Part shown: one piece after another, positions 45,401-55,200 of the stretch
Numbering within the stretch: the stretch's first letter is position 1
Layout of the letters: each line of letters opens with the position of its first letter
Origin: Chloroflexi bacterium TSY
GTDB lineage: Bacteria > Chloroflexota > Anaerolineae > Caldilineales > Caldilineaceae
DNA length: 64,000 nucleotides
Assembly (NCBI GenBank): GCA_019217005.1
Contig: JAHBNG010000039.1
Coordinates: 45,789 to 109,788 of the forward strand
Direction: 5' to 3'
Notes under the pieces: generated by a model
Seen by the model: only the letters and a program-made list of their open reading frames with translations
Databases searched by the model: none
What the model was told of the DNA's origin: nothing
Position numbers and translations under genes: made by a program

Positions 45401-45498
45401 GTAAACTCCCTTTACATTAGTGACATTGTCTTAATTTATATAGAACTGACGGACTTGCTCTATTGGTGGATGTATGCCTTCCACTCGCGATTTACCTA

Positions 45499-45601
45499 CA
45501 GAGTCATCGCTCCTCAGACGAAATTGTGCAAACGAGATATTTCCTCTCTAACGTCACGATGGTTTGCACAATTTTCTTGAATGAGCCAGAGTCATCGCTC
45601 C
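45499..45601. repeat. Hairpin flanked by 15-bp perfect direct repeats
   Basis: CAGAGTCATCGCTCC occurs at 45499-45513 and 45587-45601. Between them AAATTGTGCAAAC (45521-45533) pairs perfectly with GTTTGCACAATTT (45562-45574). It may be the footprint of a small inserted element, or a regulatory hairpin for the hupE side. Confidence 0.6.
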
Positions 45602-45886
45602 ACTCGATGGACGCAAAAACCTGAAAGGTTGTCTCTGATAGGCCATAATTCGTCAGATTCCAGCATGTAAATAAATCGGAAGGCAGCAACAGTTTGCCAT
45701 GCCATTAGGGTCTATTGGCATTTAGGACCCTGAGAGTACTCTGTCTTTTGAACGCTAACTCTATCGGGAGGTAATTCCTCTGTGAGGGACTGAGGTGCTT
45801 TGCGCGAACTTCATGGGTGCATGCACTACAATTGTTAGCAGTTCCTAAGTATTTGTTCAGTAAACTGTAATTTTCGAAGGGTGAAT

Positions 45887-45937
45887 TACATTATAATGAG
45901 ATTCTAATTGTTCATGTATTACAATTGGCTTACAAAA
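45887..45937. repeat. 51-bp direct repeat, left copy
   Basis: It matches 47578-47628 over 51 bases with about eight differences, including the shared word TGTATTACAATTGGCT. The pair brackets the ornithine cyclodeaminase pseudogene. Confidence 0.6.
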
Positions 45938-45971
45938 GCCGCTCTGATTGTCGAATCGGAACGAAGAGAAG

Positions 45972-47182
45972 CTAGACTCGGTCGATCCAAAATGTTTCTG
46001 AGATCCGTGGAGTCGCAATGTATGGCGCAGCATATTCTAATGCGGCTCGACTCGACTCGGCGTGAGAAAACGCCCCCTCCGCGGAAAATTGGATCGGCTG
46101 AGTCTCTTGAATTGCCGGCCTCATTGCTTCAACGTGAACAGTTTGTACTGTCTGATAGGGATTACGCGGATCCGTTGTAACGCTTTCTAGCTGTATTTTT
46201 TGCCCCAAGCCCAATTCAGTCGCATAATCCATTAGCATATCCATCGCAACCTGATCTTCTATCGCCCATCCAGTAGAGTCGAAGACCGTTAGCTGCTCCC
46301 GAAGATCTCGGTAATCTCCATGATGTTGAACAAGCTCATAGAGGGTTGGGCCAATGGCGTGTCGTTCCAGTTGTTGACATTCGCCTTCGTTGACCGCTTG
46401 TTCAAGGAAATCAGGACAGATAATGCTGCGATTCAGGAGTGTCTGTGGCAGCTCGACCTTACCTGGGAAATCAGAGCCGACAGCATTGATATGGAGCCAC
46501 GGTTTCGTATCTACATCATCAATGACAGGACCTTGCCCAATGTCTACTGATGTTGCTGTGCATAAAATGTCTGCATAACCAATATAGTTGTTCATTGCAT
46601 CTGTGGGGATAGCGACAATTTCTAGATCCAGAAAGGATGCCCGCTCTTGAAAGCTTGCGCTGACTCTGGATCGATATCATAGACAAAGACTTCTTCCACT
46701 GAGAAGACTCGCGAAAGGGCATGAAGTTGCGTTAGGGCTTGGGCGCCACCGCCAATCAGGCCCACTCTACGTGTACATGGTTTTGCTAGGATGCGGCTCG
46801 CAATGGCAGAGGCGGCCCCAGTCCGCAGCGCAGTGAGAAAGGTAGCATCCGCAAGTCCAAGAAGATGCCCCGTTGACGTGTCATAAGCGCTGACTGTCGA
46901 AAGAATCGTCGGTAGATTCCGCTGTTGTGGATTGGTGGGATGGTAACCAACCATTTTCACTGTTGCATGACTACCATTTTTCATACTCGGCATCCATTCG
47001 AGCAGACCAATCTCTGGTTGACTATACTGAAACCCTGAGCGGGCTGGAATCGTTATGTTATCGTCACAATAGGTAGAAAAAGCCTTTGTCAAACGCTCGA
47101 TCATCTCATCCATCAATGCATGGATGCCCAGCTTTTGGACCAAACAATAGATATCGTCGGCCGATATAATTAATGTCTTCAT
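45972..47182 (-). pseudogene. Ornithine cyclodeaminase family gene, frameshifted
   Basis: The N-terminal ORF (47182-46622) has YSQPEIGLLEWMPSM, VKMVGYHPTNPQQRNLP and RRVGLIGGGAQALTQLHAL (NAD-binding GxGxxA-like). The C-terminal ORF (46595-45972) has YADILCTATS, HINAVGSDFPGKVELP and FDSTGWAIEDQVAM. Together they make one ornithine cyclodeaminase/mu-crystallin protein of about 403 residues with a one-base frameshift near 46600-46660. The total length is two more than a multiple of three, consistent with a lost base. The enzyme makes L-proline from L-ornithine; in other clusters relatives supply proline or diamino acids to NRPSs, which may be why it lies beside this one. Confidence 0.82.
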
Positions 47183-47864
47183 TTTTTAAGGTTCAGTTCA
47201 AAATCGATATCATTATCCAGACTTATTATTGGATGTTTGATCTCGCTGTTCATAATCCGTAATGAAATGATAAAGACGCCACTTAAATTTCGGACATGGA
47301 ATCATTCTCGATCGCAGAGTGTAACTGTTCACGTTATCTTCGAAGGCGACAGTCATTTTTCGCACAGAGCGAGCCGTACTTGTTACTGACCTGTCCATTT
47401 GAACGTGATGACTGTCACCTCCTCGTTCGGTGTAGCAAGGTGAACTGTTACCGCGGAACAATTGTCCCAAGCTCAAATGATATGATTATTAGACAGGCGG
47501 CGCACAATGTTTGTCCATTGTATTTGTCTGCAATGCTTGTATATTATGATTCTGTACAATGTTTGTCCATGATACGGTACATTATAACGGGGATCCAATT
47601 ATTAATGTATTACAATTGGCTGACAAAATCACAGAAAAGTCTGCCTCTGCACCACATATTTCCTCAGAAAGTGCGCCACTGGATTGCGGAGGTCAAAAAA
47701 TAATCTCCTTACAAGATTGACCAATGCAAAAATTGGGAAAAAATGGAGAATCTCGGCTAGAATAGGGAAGCGAGGAAAATATGTTCAGCTGGTTGCTCGC
47801 TCCCCGAGGTAAATTCTGGTTTTCAAGCAGAGCCCAGTACAACCGAATTCGAATACCGAACCTT
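47183..47864. other. Repeat-rich intergenic region before the first STAND regulator
   Basis: No convincing gene. It holds an inverted pair GACAGTCAT (47348-47356)/ATGACTGTC (47408-47416), two copies of ACAATGTTTGTCCAT (about 47508 and 47557), and the right copy of the 51-bp repeat. The promoter of the following regulator should lie here. Confidence 0.4.
47578..47628. repeat. 51-bp direct repeat, right copy
   Basis: Partner of 45887-45937. The shared core TGTATTACAATTGGCT is followed by GACAAAA here and TACAAAA there. Confidence 0.6.
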
Positions 47865-49826
47865 ATGTCGCAACTTACCCTCTCCCTCCTTGGCGCTCCC
47901 CGACTTGAAGTTGATGGTCATCCTCTGTCGGTCGATACGCGCAAGGCGACTGCCTTACTGATCTATCTGGCCGTCACCAACGAAATCCATCGCCGTGATG
48001 CCCTCTGTGCGCTTTTGTGGCCCGAGTCGAACCAGAAGCGCGCCTATACATCCCTGAGACGAACTCTCTCGTCGCTCAATAAGGCTTTGAACGGGCGTTG
48101 GTTAGTCGCCGACCAGACGACCTTGGCTCTCAACAAACGCGACCCGAGCAAACAGGAACGTGACAACGAAGATCTACAACAGACCGTGACGTTCTTTTTG
48201 GATGTCGATGAATTTGAGCGTCTGATCTCTACATGGGTTGAGCATAATCATCCCGAAAATCAACTTTGCGATCGGTGCTTGGCCGATTTGGCGCAGGCCG
48301 TCTCTTTATACCGCGATGATTTTCTGACTGGCTTTTCCCTAAAGGATGCTGCCGACTTTGATCATTGGCAATCGGTTCAAGTCGAGGCCCTGCGTCGAGA
48401 GATGCTCGAGGCATTGGAAAAGTTGGTGCAGGCGCATAGCGCACGTCGCGAATATGGTCAGGCCATCCTCCATGCCCAACGTTGGTTGGCCATGGAGCCC
48501 CTACACGAACCGGCTCATGGTGCACTCATGCAGCTCTATGCCTGGTCTGGCGACCGAGCGGCAGCACTCCAACAATACGAGGAGTGTGTGCGTCTGCTAG
48601 ATGAAGAGTTGGGCGTTCCACCCCTCGAAGAGACAACTGCGCTCTTTGAGGAGATTCAAGCCAATCGCTCTGCGCCACACACACGCCTTCTTTCACTGGA
48701 TGCGCAAGCGGTGCACAATGATGTAGGTGTACAAGAGATAGAATCTCCAATCCCATCTGAAACTGCAACCCCAAAGCGGCTCGATCCGCATAAGGTTCTC
48801 GCTCGCTTGGAGCCGCTGCCCGATCAGAAGCTCTTTGGTGTCGAGACTGCACGAACAAGATTAGAAGCCGTGATTGAACCGCAGGATCGGCCTTGGTTGA
48901 TCGCGATTGATGGCATTGGCGGGATTGGTAAGACGACGCTGGCCGACACACTTGTGCGTCGCTTTGTGGAGAGCGAACGATTTGCCGACATCGGTTGGGT
49001 GAGCGCGAAGCAGGAAGAATTTCTGGCCAATGTGGGGATTCAGGAGACAGGGCGTCCTGCATTAGATGCCGGGACTTTGACCGATTCGCTTTTAGAACAA
49101 TTGGATGAGCGCTCCCATTTGGCCGCGTCAAGCCAAGAGAAACAAGCAGCTTTGCTACGATTGGTGAAGGAACACCCGTATTTCATCGTGGTGGATAATC
49201 TGGAATCAGTGGTAGATTATGAAGCATTGGTGCCCTATCTACGACAACTTGCAAATCCGAGCAAGTTTTTGATTACGAGCCGGCTCACGCTGCAAGCCCA
49301 CACCGATATTTATTGCTATAGTTTGACCGAACTGAATGAAGCTGATACCTTGGCCTTTTTGCGTCACGAATCGAAGACACGCGGCATCGCGCGGTTGGCG
49401 GACGCGTCAGACGAGCAGTATCAGACGATCTATCAAGTTGTTGGCGGCAATCCACTGGCGCTCAAGCTGGTGATGGGACAGGTACGGTTCCTCGCCCTCT
49501 CTCAAGTGTTGGCGAACTTGGTGGAAGCGCAGGGAAAACGCATCGACCAGCTCTACACCTATATCTATTGGCAAGCCTGGCAGATGCTGGACAACACGGG
49601 TCGTCAACTCTTCGTGACCATGCCAACCATCCCCAATGGAAATTTCGAGCAGTTGATTGCCATCAGCGAACTGGATCCCGATGATGTCCAAATCGCGCTG
49701 GAGCGTCTCATTGCTTTATCATTGGTGCAGGTTCGTGGCGATTTGGACGAACCCCGCTATCAACTCCATCGTCTGACAGAGACCTTTTTGATGAATGAGG
49801 TGTTGAAGTGGTCAGTGCAACCCTAA
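47865..49826 (+). CDS. BTAD + NB-ARC regulator (STAND ATPase), without TPR part
   Basis: 653 residues from the ATG at 47865 (MSQLTLSLLGAPRLEVDG), chosen because the two paralogues downstream begin the same way. An in-frame ATG at 47781 has a good GAGG site and would add 28 residues. Residues 1-250 are an OmpR-like winged helix plus bacterial transcriptional activator domain (SARP type; WPESNQKRAYTSLRRTLSSL, then LHEPAHGALMQLYAWSGDRA). The NB-ARC ATPase follows: AIDGIGGIGKTTLADTLV (Walker A), FIVVDNLESVVD (Walker B), KFLITSRLT and GGNPLALKLV. It probably binds DNA as an ATP-controlled oligomer. The TPR sensor that is fused in its paralogues is a separate overlapping gene here. Confidence 0.87.
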   Translation: MSQLTLSLLGAPRLEVDGHPLSVDTRKATALLIYLAVTNEIHRRDALCALLWPESNQKRAYTSLRRTLSSLNKALNGRWLVADQTTLALNKRDPSKQERDNEDLQQTVTFFLDVDEFERLISTWVEHNHPENQLCDRCLADLAQAVSLYRDDFLTGFSLKDAADFDHWQSVQVEALRREMLEALEKLVQAHSARREYGQAILHAQRWLAMEPLHEPAHGALMQLYAWSGDRAAALQQYEECVRLLDEELGVPPLEETTALFEEIQANRSAPHTRLLSLDAQAVHNDVGVQEIESPIPSETATPKRLDPHKVLARLEPLPDQKLFGVETARTRLEAVIEPQDRPWLIAIDGIGGIGKTTLADTLVRRFVESERFADIGWVSAKQEEFLANVGIQETGRPALDAGTLTDSLLEQLDERSHLAASSQEKQAALLRLVKEHPYFIVVDNLESVVDYEALVPYLRQLANPSKFLITSRLTLQAHTDIYCYSLTELNEADTLAFLRHESKTRGIARLADASDEQYQTIYQVVGGNPLALKLVMGQVRFLALSQVLANLVEAQGKRIDQLYTYIYWQAWQMLDNTGRQLFVTMPTIPNGNFEQLIAISELDPDDVQIALERLIALSLVQVRGDLDEPRYQLHRLTETFLMNEVLKWSVQP

Positions 49827-51016
49827 CCGATACCCAAGCTTGCCTTGATTTCTTTCAAAAGCGGATTCTGCGCGCCGTTGAATATTGGAGCAACCACGAG
49901 GCAGTCAAAAAACTCCAAATCGCCTATTTAGACAAGGAACGTGAGGCCATTCTCAAAGCCATTTCGCTTGGTCTGCAATTCGAGGCGGCCTGGCCCATTG
50001 TGCGCCTGTTGATCATCGCTTTGACTCCCTACATGGAACGTCGCGGGCATTGGGATGCGTGGCGGACGGTGTTGGAACGAGCCGTTGAGGTTGCACAGCG
50101 TGTGGGGGATCTGGATAATGAAGTGACGTTGACGGCACTCATGGCACGGTTAAGTCAACGGCAAAGTCGACCAAAAGATGTGGTGTATTACTATCGACAG
50201 GTGATTCGATTGGCGCGGCAGACAGAGAATCGGTTTGAGGAGGCGCGGGCGTGTTCGAATTTGGGATATTTTTATGTAGATAGTGGGAATTGGTGGCGGG
50301 CAGAAGTACTTAACAAACACGCGCTCGCAATCTTTGAAAGTTTAGAGAGCGATCACGGGCGGGCACATACTCATAATCATTTAGGCGCTGTATATACTCG
50401 ACAACATTTGTGGGACAGTGCAGAACATCACCTGAGACAGGCATGTGACTTGTGGCAAAAAATGCCTGACGATCACAGTCTAATTCATGGATACGGTAAT
50501 TTAGGATCACTCTATTTTGAAATGCAATGTTCAGATAAAGCTCTTATTTATCTCCAAAAAGCCATTGATCAGGCTCAACTAACTGGAGAAGAATCTCATC
50601 TCGGTACATTTTGGATGAATATGGGAATCACCTATATTCAGAAAGAGAATTTTGCGTCTGCAAAATCGTATGTTCGTCAAGCAGAACGACGCTTCAAGAA
50701 ATTTTCAAACTCGCTCGGAATGGCACAAGCTTGGCATAATTTGGGTGTTATAGCAGTAAGAGAGACAAATTGGCGGGAGGCAGGAATTATATTAAAACGC
50801 TCTATGCAAGCATATCGAGAATTGCAGAACCATGACGGCGTGCTTAAGGTTCTCATTACTATGATTGAATATGAGCTTGAGAAGAAAAATTATATTCAAG
50901 GGAAAATCTATCTTGATGAACTGTCAAGTTTAATGAACCAGTATAGTAGCGGTCAACAGCTACAATACTTTCAACAGCGTCTCGAGGAATTTCATCAAAC
51001 CATACTGGCTAGGTAA
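49808..51016 (+). CDS. TPR-repeat protein, sensor half of the split STAND regulator
   Basis: 402 residues starting at GTG 49808, overlapping the NB-ARC gene by 19 bases in another frame. Repeated 34-residue units are visible, for example EARACSNLGYFYVDSGNWW, GRAHTHNHLGAVYTRQHLW, IHGYGNLGSLYFEMQC and GMAQAWHNLGVIAVRETNW. In the paralogues at 52250 and 57973 the same region is fused behind NB-ARC. Either a natural split with coupled translation or an old frameshift explains the overlap. It should sense a ligand or protein partner. Confidence 0.85.
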   Translation: MVSATLTDTQACLDFFQKRILRAVEYWSNHEAVKKLQIAYLDKEREAILKAISLGLQFEAAWPIVRLLIIALTPYMERRGHWDAWRTVLERAVEVAQRVGDLDNEVTLTALMARLSQRQSRPKDVVYYYRQVIRLARQTENRFEEARACSNLGYFYVDSGNWWRAEVLNKHALAIFESLESDHGRAHTHNHLGAVYTRQHLWDSAEHHLRQACDLWQKMPDDHSLIHGYGNLGSLYFEMQCSDKALIYLQKAIDQAQLTGEESHLGTFWMNMGITYIQKENFASAKSYVRQAERRFKKFSNSLGMAQAWHNLGVIAVRETNWREAGIILKRSMQAYRELQNHDGVLKVLITMIEYELEKKNYIQGKIYLDELSSLMNQYSSGQQLQYFQQRLEEFHQTILAR

Positions 51017-51061
51017 TCGGTATGGTTTGATGAAACGAGAGATATTGAAAGTGTATACTCG

Positions 51062-51217
51062 TTAACAACCACCCCCCGTGGTACCGCTACTACAAGCAAA
51101 CACCTGCGGGGCAACCTCTAACCCCATCTCTTCCGCAACAACCCCAGAACCAACAGTCAGAGCGAGTGTCAAAGCAACAGCAACGATTAGTTTTTGAATG
51201 TTGTTAGAAATCATCTC
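51062..51217 (-). CDS. Small secreted peptide (51 aa) with two-Cys glycine-rich tail
   Basis: I found this reading frame on the reverse strand. ATG at 51217 has AAGGAG eight bases upstream, a textbook ribosome site. The product begins MISNNIQKLIVAAVALTLAL, a Sec signal peptide with a possible cut after SGVVA, then EEMGLEVAPQVFA and a tail CSSGTTGGGC. The predicted mature part is about 23 residues, acidic at first and ending in Cys. There is no known family I can name. It could be a signalling peptide, a bacteriocin or RiPP precursor, or a lipid-anchored fragment. It converges on the TPR gene 45 bases away, and its promoter region holds three GCGCGCGCT boxes. A real gene is likely from the ribosome site and signal peptide; its role is unknown. 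Confidence 0.65.
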   Translation of the reverse strand, partial: EMISNNIQKLIVAVALTLALTVGSGVVAEEMGLEVAPQVFACSSGTTGGGC

Positions 51218-51608
51218 AAAATCTCCTTAGTCATGAAAGTTGAATAAAAAGGAGGGTCTGAGATGAGGAATTCCTCGGTGGCTTGTTTAACCACCTACTT
51301 GCAAGTTATCTTTTGTGACCCGGTTACGCTTACATTGTAGCGGGGCGGCGCGCGCTGGGCGGGGAGTGGAGCGCGCGCTGGAACATGAAAATACAGGCAA
51401 TGATCTATACTCGAGCGCGCGCTAGCATCTGGATTGGAGATGGTTATTCACTGATTCTGTCGCATTGACAAACCTGGTGGCGGCACATACAATACCATCG
51501 TGAGAGTCCCACAAATTGTCATCGATACCAGGGCACGGATTTTAGCGATGGTTTCTCAGCAAGGTGCACATTGACAATCAGGGTTTTCGGGTCTTTGGAG
51601 TTTGAATC
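51218..51608. other. Intergenic region with GC-rich triple box
   Basis: 390 bases between the peptide gene and the nuclease remnant. The stretch 51340-51425 is much richer in GC than its surroundings and carries GCGCGCGCT at 51348-51356, 51371-51379 and 51415-51423. It probably includes the promoter of the peptide gene. Confidence 0.5.
51348..51423. promoter_or_regulatory. Three GCGCGCGCT boxes, candidate operator
   Basis: The nine-base box occurs three times within 76 bases; two of the copies are preceded by A, making the 10-base palindrome AGCGCGCGCT. Centre spacings are 23 and 44 bases, roughly two and four helical turns. They lie about 130-205 bases upstream of the peptide start. Binding by the BTAD regulators nearby is a guess. 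Confidence 0.35.
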
Positions 51609-52231
51609 ATGCGCAAATTTTCATCCTACGGCCCAGTCAGCAAGATATCCCATTATTATGTGCCGCGTACCGAATTGGTTGCTCAGGCGAGCCGACAATT
51701 GATGGGGGAGAATCCAGATGAAGGCGGCCACTACAATATCCAGCGGAGCGTTCACATTCCAAACTTAACTGAAGAGGAGGTCGCGCAACTCTTTGCGTGG
51801 TACATGCAGGAGAGTGACCAAACAATTGAGGACGATGTCATTGAGCTGATGTTCCACGAAAGAGCAACTTACGTCCTTATGAGGTCATCTATCACTTTAA
51901 CCTTCACGCTTATCTGTTACGGTTTCTCCAACACCGAGGCGGGCGCGTTCTGCCCGAATTCCCAACCGGCAATGGCAAGAGCGATTTGCTGATTCGTTAT
52001 GCCAATCGGCTCTACGGTCTGGAACTCAAAAGCTATGTCGATGCTTATGAGTATGGTCAGGCCCGAATACAGGCAGCCCGCTATGGCCGAGAGCTTAGCT
52101 TAACGGAGATATGGCTGGTCTTCTTTGTGGAAACGATTGATGATGAAAATCGCGCCAAATACGAAGTTACTTATGTGGATGATGAAAGTAGCGTCACTGT
52201 CAAACCTGTGTTTGTTGCAACCGGTGTGTAG
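51609..52231 (+). pseudogene. Remnant of an AAA-ATPase/PD-(D/E)XK nuclease-like gene
   Basis: The first part, MRKFSSYGPVSKISHYYVPR and ENPDEGGHY, is the usual beginning of the small AAA-ATPase-like proteins that carry a C-terminal nuclease fold; the Walker region that should follow is missing. The second part (frame of 51986-52231) reads LLIRYANRLYGLELKSYVDA and YGQARIQAARYGRELSLTEI, the PD-(D/E)XK-like tail with ELK. An internal deletion and at least one frameshift separate them. Confidence 0.7.
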
Positions 52232-52249
52232 TAGACCATATTCAGCCCA

Positions 52250-55200
52250 ATGCCTCAAACCCAACTCTTGCTCTTTGGTCCACCGCGCATTGTGCGCGAC
52301 GACGAAGAAGTCCCGCTCCGTATGCGCAAGGCCCAAGCCATGTTGGCTTACCTGGCTGTCTCTGGACAGTCCCATAGTCGCGACTCCCTAGCCACCATGC
52401 TCTGGCCCGAGAATAGCCAGCGAGAGGTGCGCGGTCATCTGCGCCGCGAATTGGCGCGCGTGCGGAAACTGCTGGGTAAAGAACACTTTGTCGTGGACAA
52501 TGAGATCATTTCTCTACGCTTCAGCGAGCATCTCCAATCGGATGTGGTCCAGTTTGAAAAGTTGGTGAACCAATCCACCCAATGCCAACACGCGGCCACC
52601 AAGAGCTGTCTCGACTGCCTCCCGATCTTGGAAGAAGCCACGGAGCTCTACAACGACGAGTTTCTAGCCGGATTCACTCTGTCCGACGCACCCGAGTTTG
52701 ATGACTGGCAATATTTTCAGCGCGAGGAGCTGCATCAAATGCTGGTCCAGGTTTTGCAGCAGATCATCCAGGGCTATTGTGCGCAAGGTGAGGTCGAGCC
52801 AGCCATTCCCTACGCGCGACGCTGGGTCGATATCGATCTGCTGCATGAGCCTCCTCATCGCCAGTTGATGATTCTCTATGCCCAAGCGGGTCAACAGGCC
52901 GCAGCCATTCGTCAGTATCAACGCTGTGTCGATGTCTTGGAGGAGGAATTTGGCGTTCCGCCAGAACCCGAGACGACCGCACTATTTGAGGAGATCCGCA
53001 GCCGCAAGGGCGATAGAGTCAAATCAGTAGATATCCATGAACCGACTACCATCAATTCTCATCCTAGCCCCTCACCTCCCTTCCAGGCTGTCGCGCCGCC
53101 CCCTCATTTTGTCGGGCGTCTCGATGAAATCGAGCAGGTGCGACAGATGTTATCCGGCGGTTTTGATGAAAACAAGGTTTTTCGGACAGCTCTAGCAGAT
53201 AAAGCACAACTAGGTTTTCATACAGAGCTCAGTTTAGGTGCGCCCCATACGCCGGTTGTGGCGCTGGTTGGAATGGGTGGACTGGGCAAAACCACGCTTG
53301 CAACCCAGGTGGCACATTTGGTCCAAGAGGACTTTCCAGACGGCGTGCTTTGGGCCAACCCAACCATCAGCAGCGTGATGGATATTTTGGATAATTGGGG
53401 ACGCGCCTATGGATACGATTTTAGCGGCCTGTCTGATGCAGAGAGTCGTGCCGCGGCTGTCCGTGGGGTGTTGGCAGAGAAATCGACGCTGCTCATTTTG
53501 GATAATGTGACGCAAGCGGCCGAGGTACGGTCACTCTTGACAAACGGTGAACGGAGTGCCGTCCTCTTGACCACTCGTGATCTGGATGTGGCCCATGCCC
53601 TGGATGCGCAAGTCGTTGCATTGGGTGAGCTCACGGCCGAAAGCGGGCGTGAACTGTTGATCAACATTCTGGGCGAAGAGCGGGTCAACGGAGAAGAAGA
53701 GGCTGCGAATGAGATCTGTCGCCAACTGCACTTTTTGCCGCTCGCTGTGGAGATTGCGGCGCAACGGCTCAAGTCGCGCGCCCGCATGAAGTTGGAGCAG
53801 ATGGCGGATCGCTTGGCCAATGAGAAACAGCGGTTGGGATTGGAGATCAGCAACCGAGCCGTGCGTGCTTCTTTTGAGGTCAGTTGGGAAGCGCTCGATG
53901 CAGAGTTACAGGCGATCTTTCCCCTGCTGGCGGTCTTTGAGGGACGCCCCTTTACAGTAGAAGCGCTGACTTACGTAGCGGATCTGGATCGATACAATGT
54001 GGAGGACGCACTCTTCGGATTGAGTGCGCTGTCTCTGGTTCAGGAGGATGAGGAGGCGTATTATCGTCAACACCCGCTGTTGGCTGATTTTGCCAAGGAG
54101 AAGCTGGAAACGCTCTCTTATCGCCAGCACGAACTTCTGGTCGACATGGCTTCTGAAAAGTTGATCAATCCAGTGGTCGCATATGGGCGGTTGGTCGATT
54201 ACTATTTGGGGTTTGCGAGAGAGAATCAGCAAAACTATGAGGTGCTAGAGCCAGAGTGGGAGAATATCGGAGCGGCGATTCGGGTGGCGCGTGCGCATGA
54301 GAGTTGGTCACAGGTATTCTGTTTTACTGATGCATTGGCGCAGACCTGGATGACTCGCGCTCGTTATCGTGACGCTCGTCTGGCTTATCAGTGGGCGCAG
54401 GATGCAGTCATTCATATAGGGGATGAAACGCTCCAAGCCACTAATTTACTGCGCTGGGGGACGGTCTGCATTGAGCAAAATGATTATGATGAGGCCAAGC
54501 AGTTATTGACCGATAGCCTAACGCTTTTCTCAAAATTAGAGCACAAAGAAGCGGCTGCCACTGTGCAATATCACCTGGCGCGTATCGCCATCGAGCGTCA
54601 GCAATACGAAGAGGCCAACCAACTGTTAGATGACTGTTTCACAACTCGGAAAAATCTGAATGATTCACTGGGGATGGCTGCAGTCTATTTCCGGCAAGCG
54701 CGCCTCTATTACTATTACGGTCCTGACTATGACGAAGCCGAACGTCTTGCCCGACAAGCTCTGACCATTCAAGAGACTCAAGCTGACAAACTTGGATTGA
54801 TCTCCACGTTACGCTTGTTGGCTCAGGTCTCAAACATGAAAGAAGAATATCAATTGGCTCAAACATACGGTGAACGCGCCGCAAAGTTAAGCGAAGAACT
54901 CCAAGATCCCGGAGAACTTGCTTCTACATTATTTGTCTTAACCGTTACGCACAGAAAGCAGCAAAATTACGCTGCCGCTCGAGAATGTGCCGAAAAGAGT
55001 CAGCGCATTTTTCAGCGGATTGGTAATAGACGTGTCCAAGCGATGCTATTTCGCCAATTGATTCGCCAATTGAGTGGGATTTATAAAGAAGAAGGCCAAG
55101 ATCATTTTGCCTTGGAAATGGTAGAGAAGGGCCTCAACCTCTATCGAAAACTAGACGATGTTTTCGGAACAGCTTATGCCCTGCGCGATATGGGCGACTT

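Larger units (their letters stand above)
45401..45971. other. Intergenic region with flanked hairpin and one copy of a 51-bp repeat
   Basis: 570 bases with no believable gene. It contains a hairpin bounded by 15-bp direct repeats (45499-45601) and, near its right end, one of two 51-bp direct repeats (45887-45937). Confidence 0.5.

Noticed and set aside
45504..45689. Minus-strand 61-residue reading frame before the cyclodeaminase remnant
   Set aside because: It overlaps the hairpin and its direct repeats, lacks a ribosome site, and its composition is not protein-like.
47213..47476. Minus-strand 87-residue frame upstream of the cyclodeaminase remnant
   Set aside because: No ribosome site and a composition rich in Ser, Arg and Cys without hydrophobic periodicity; it overlaps inverted repeat words.
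51340..51425. Possible CRISPR-like repeat array in the GCGCGCGCT patch
   Set aside because: The boxes are only nine bases, the spacings are unequal, and no cas gene is in the window.
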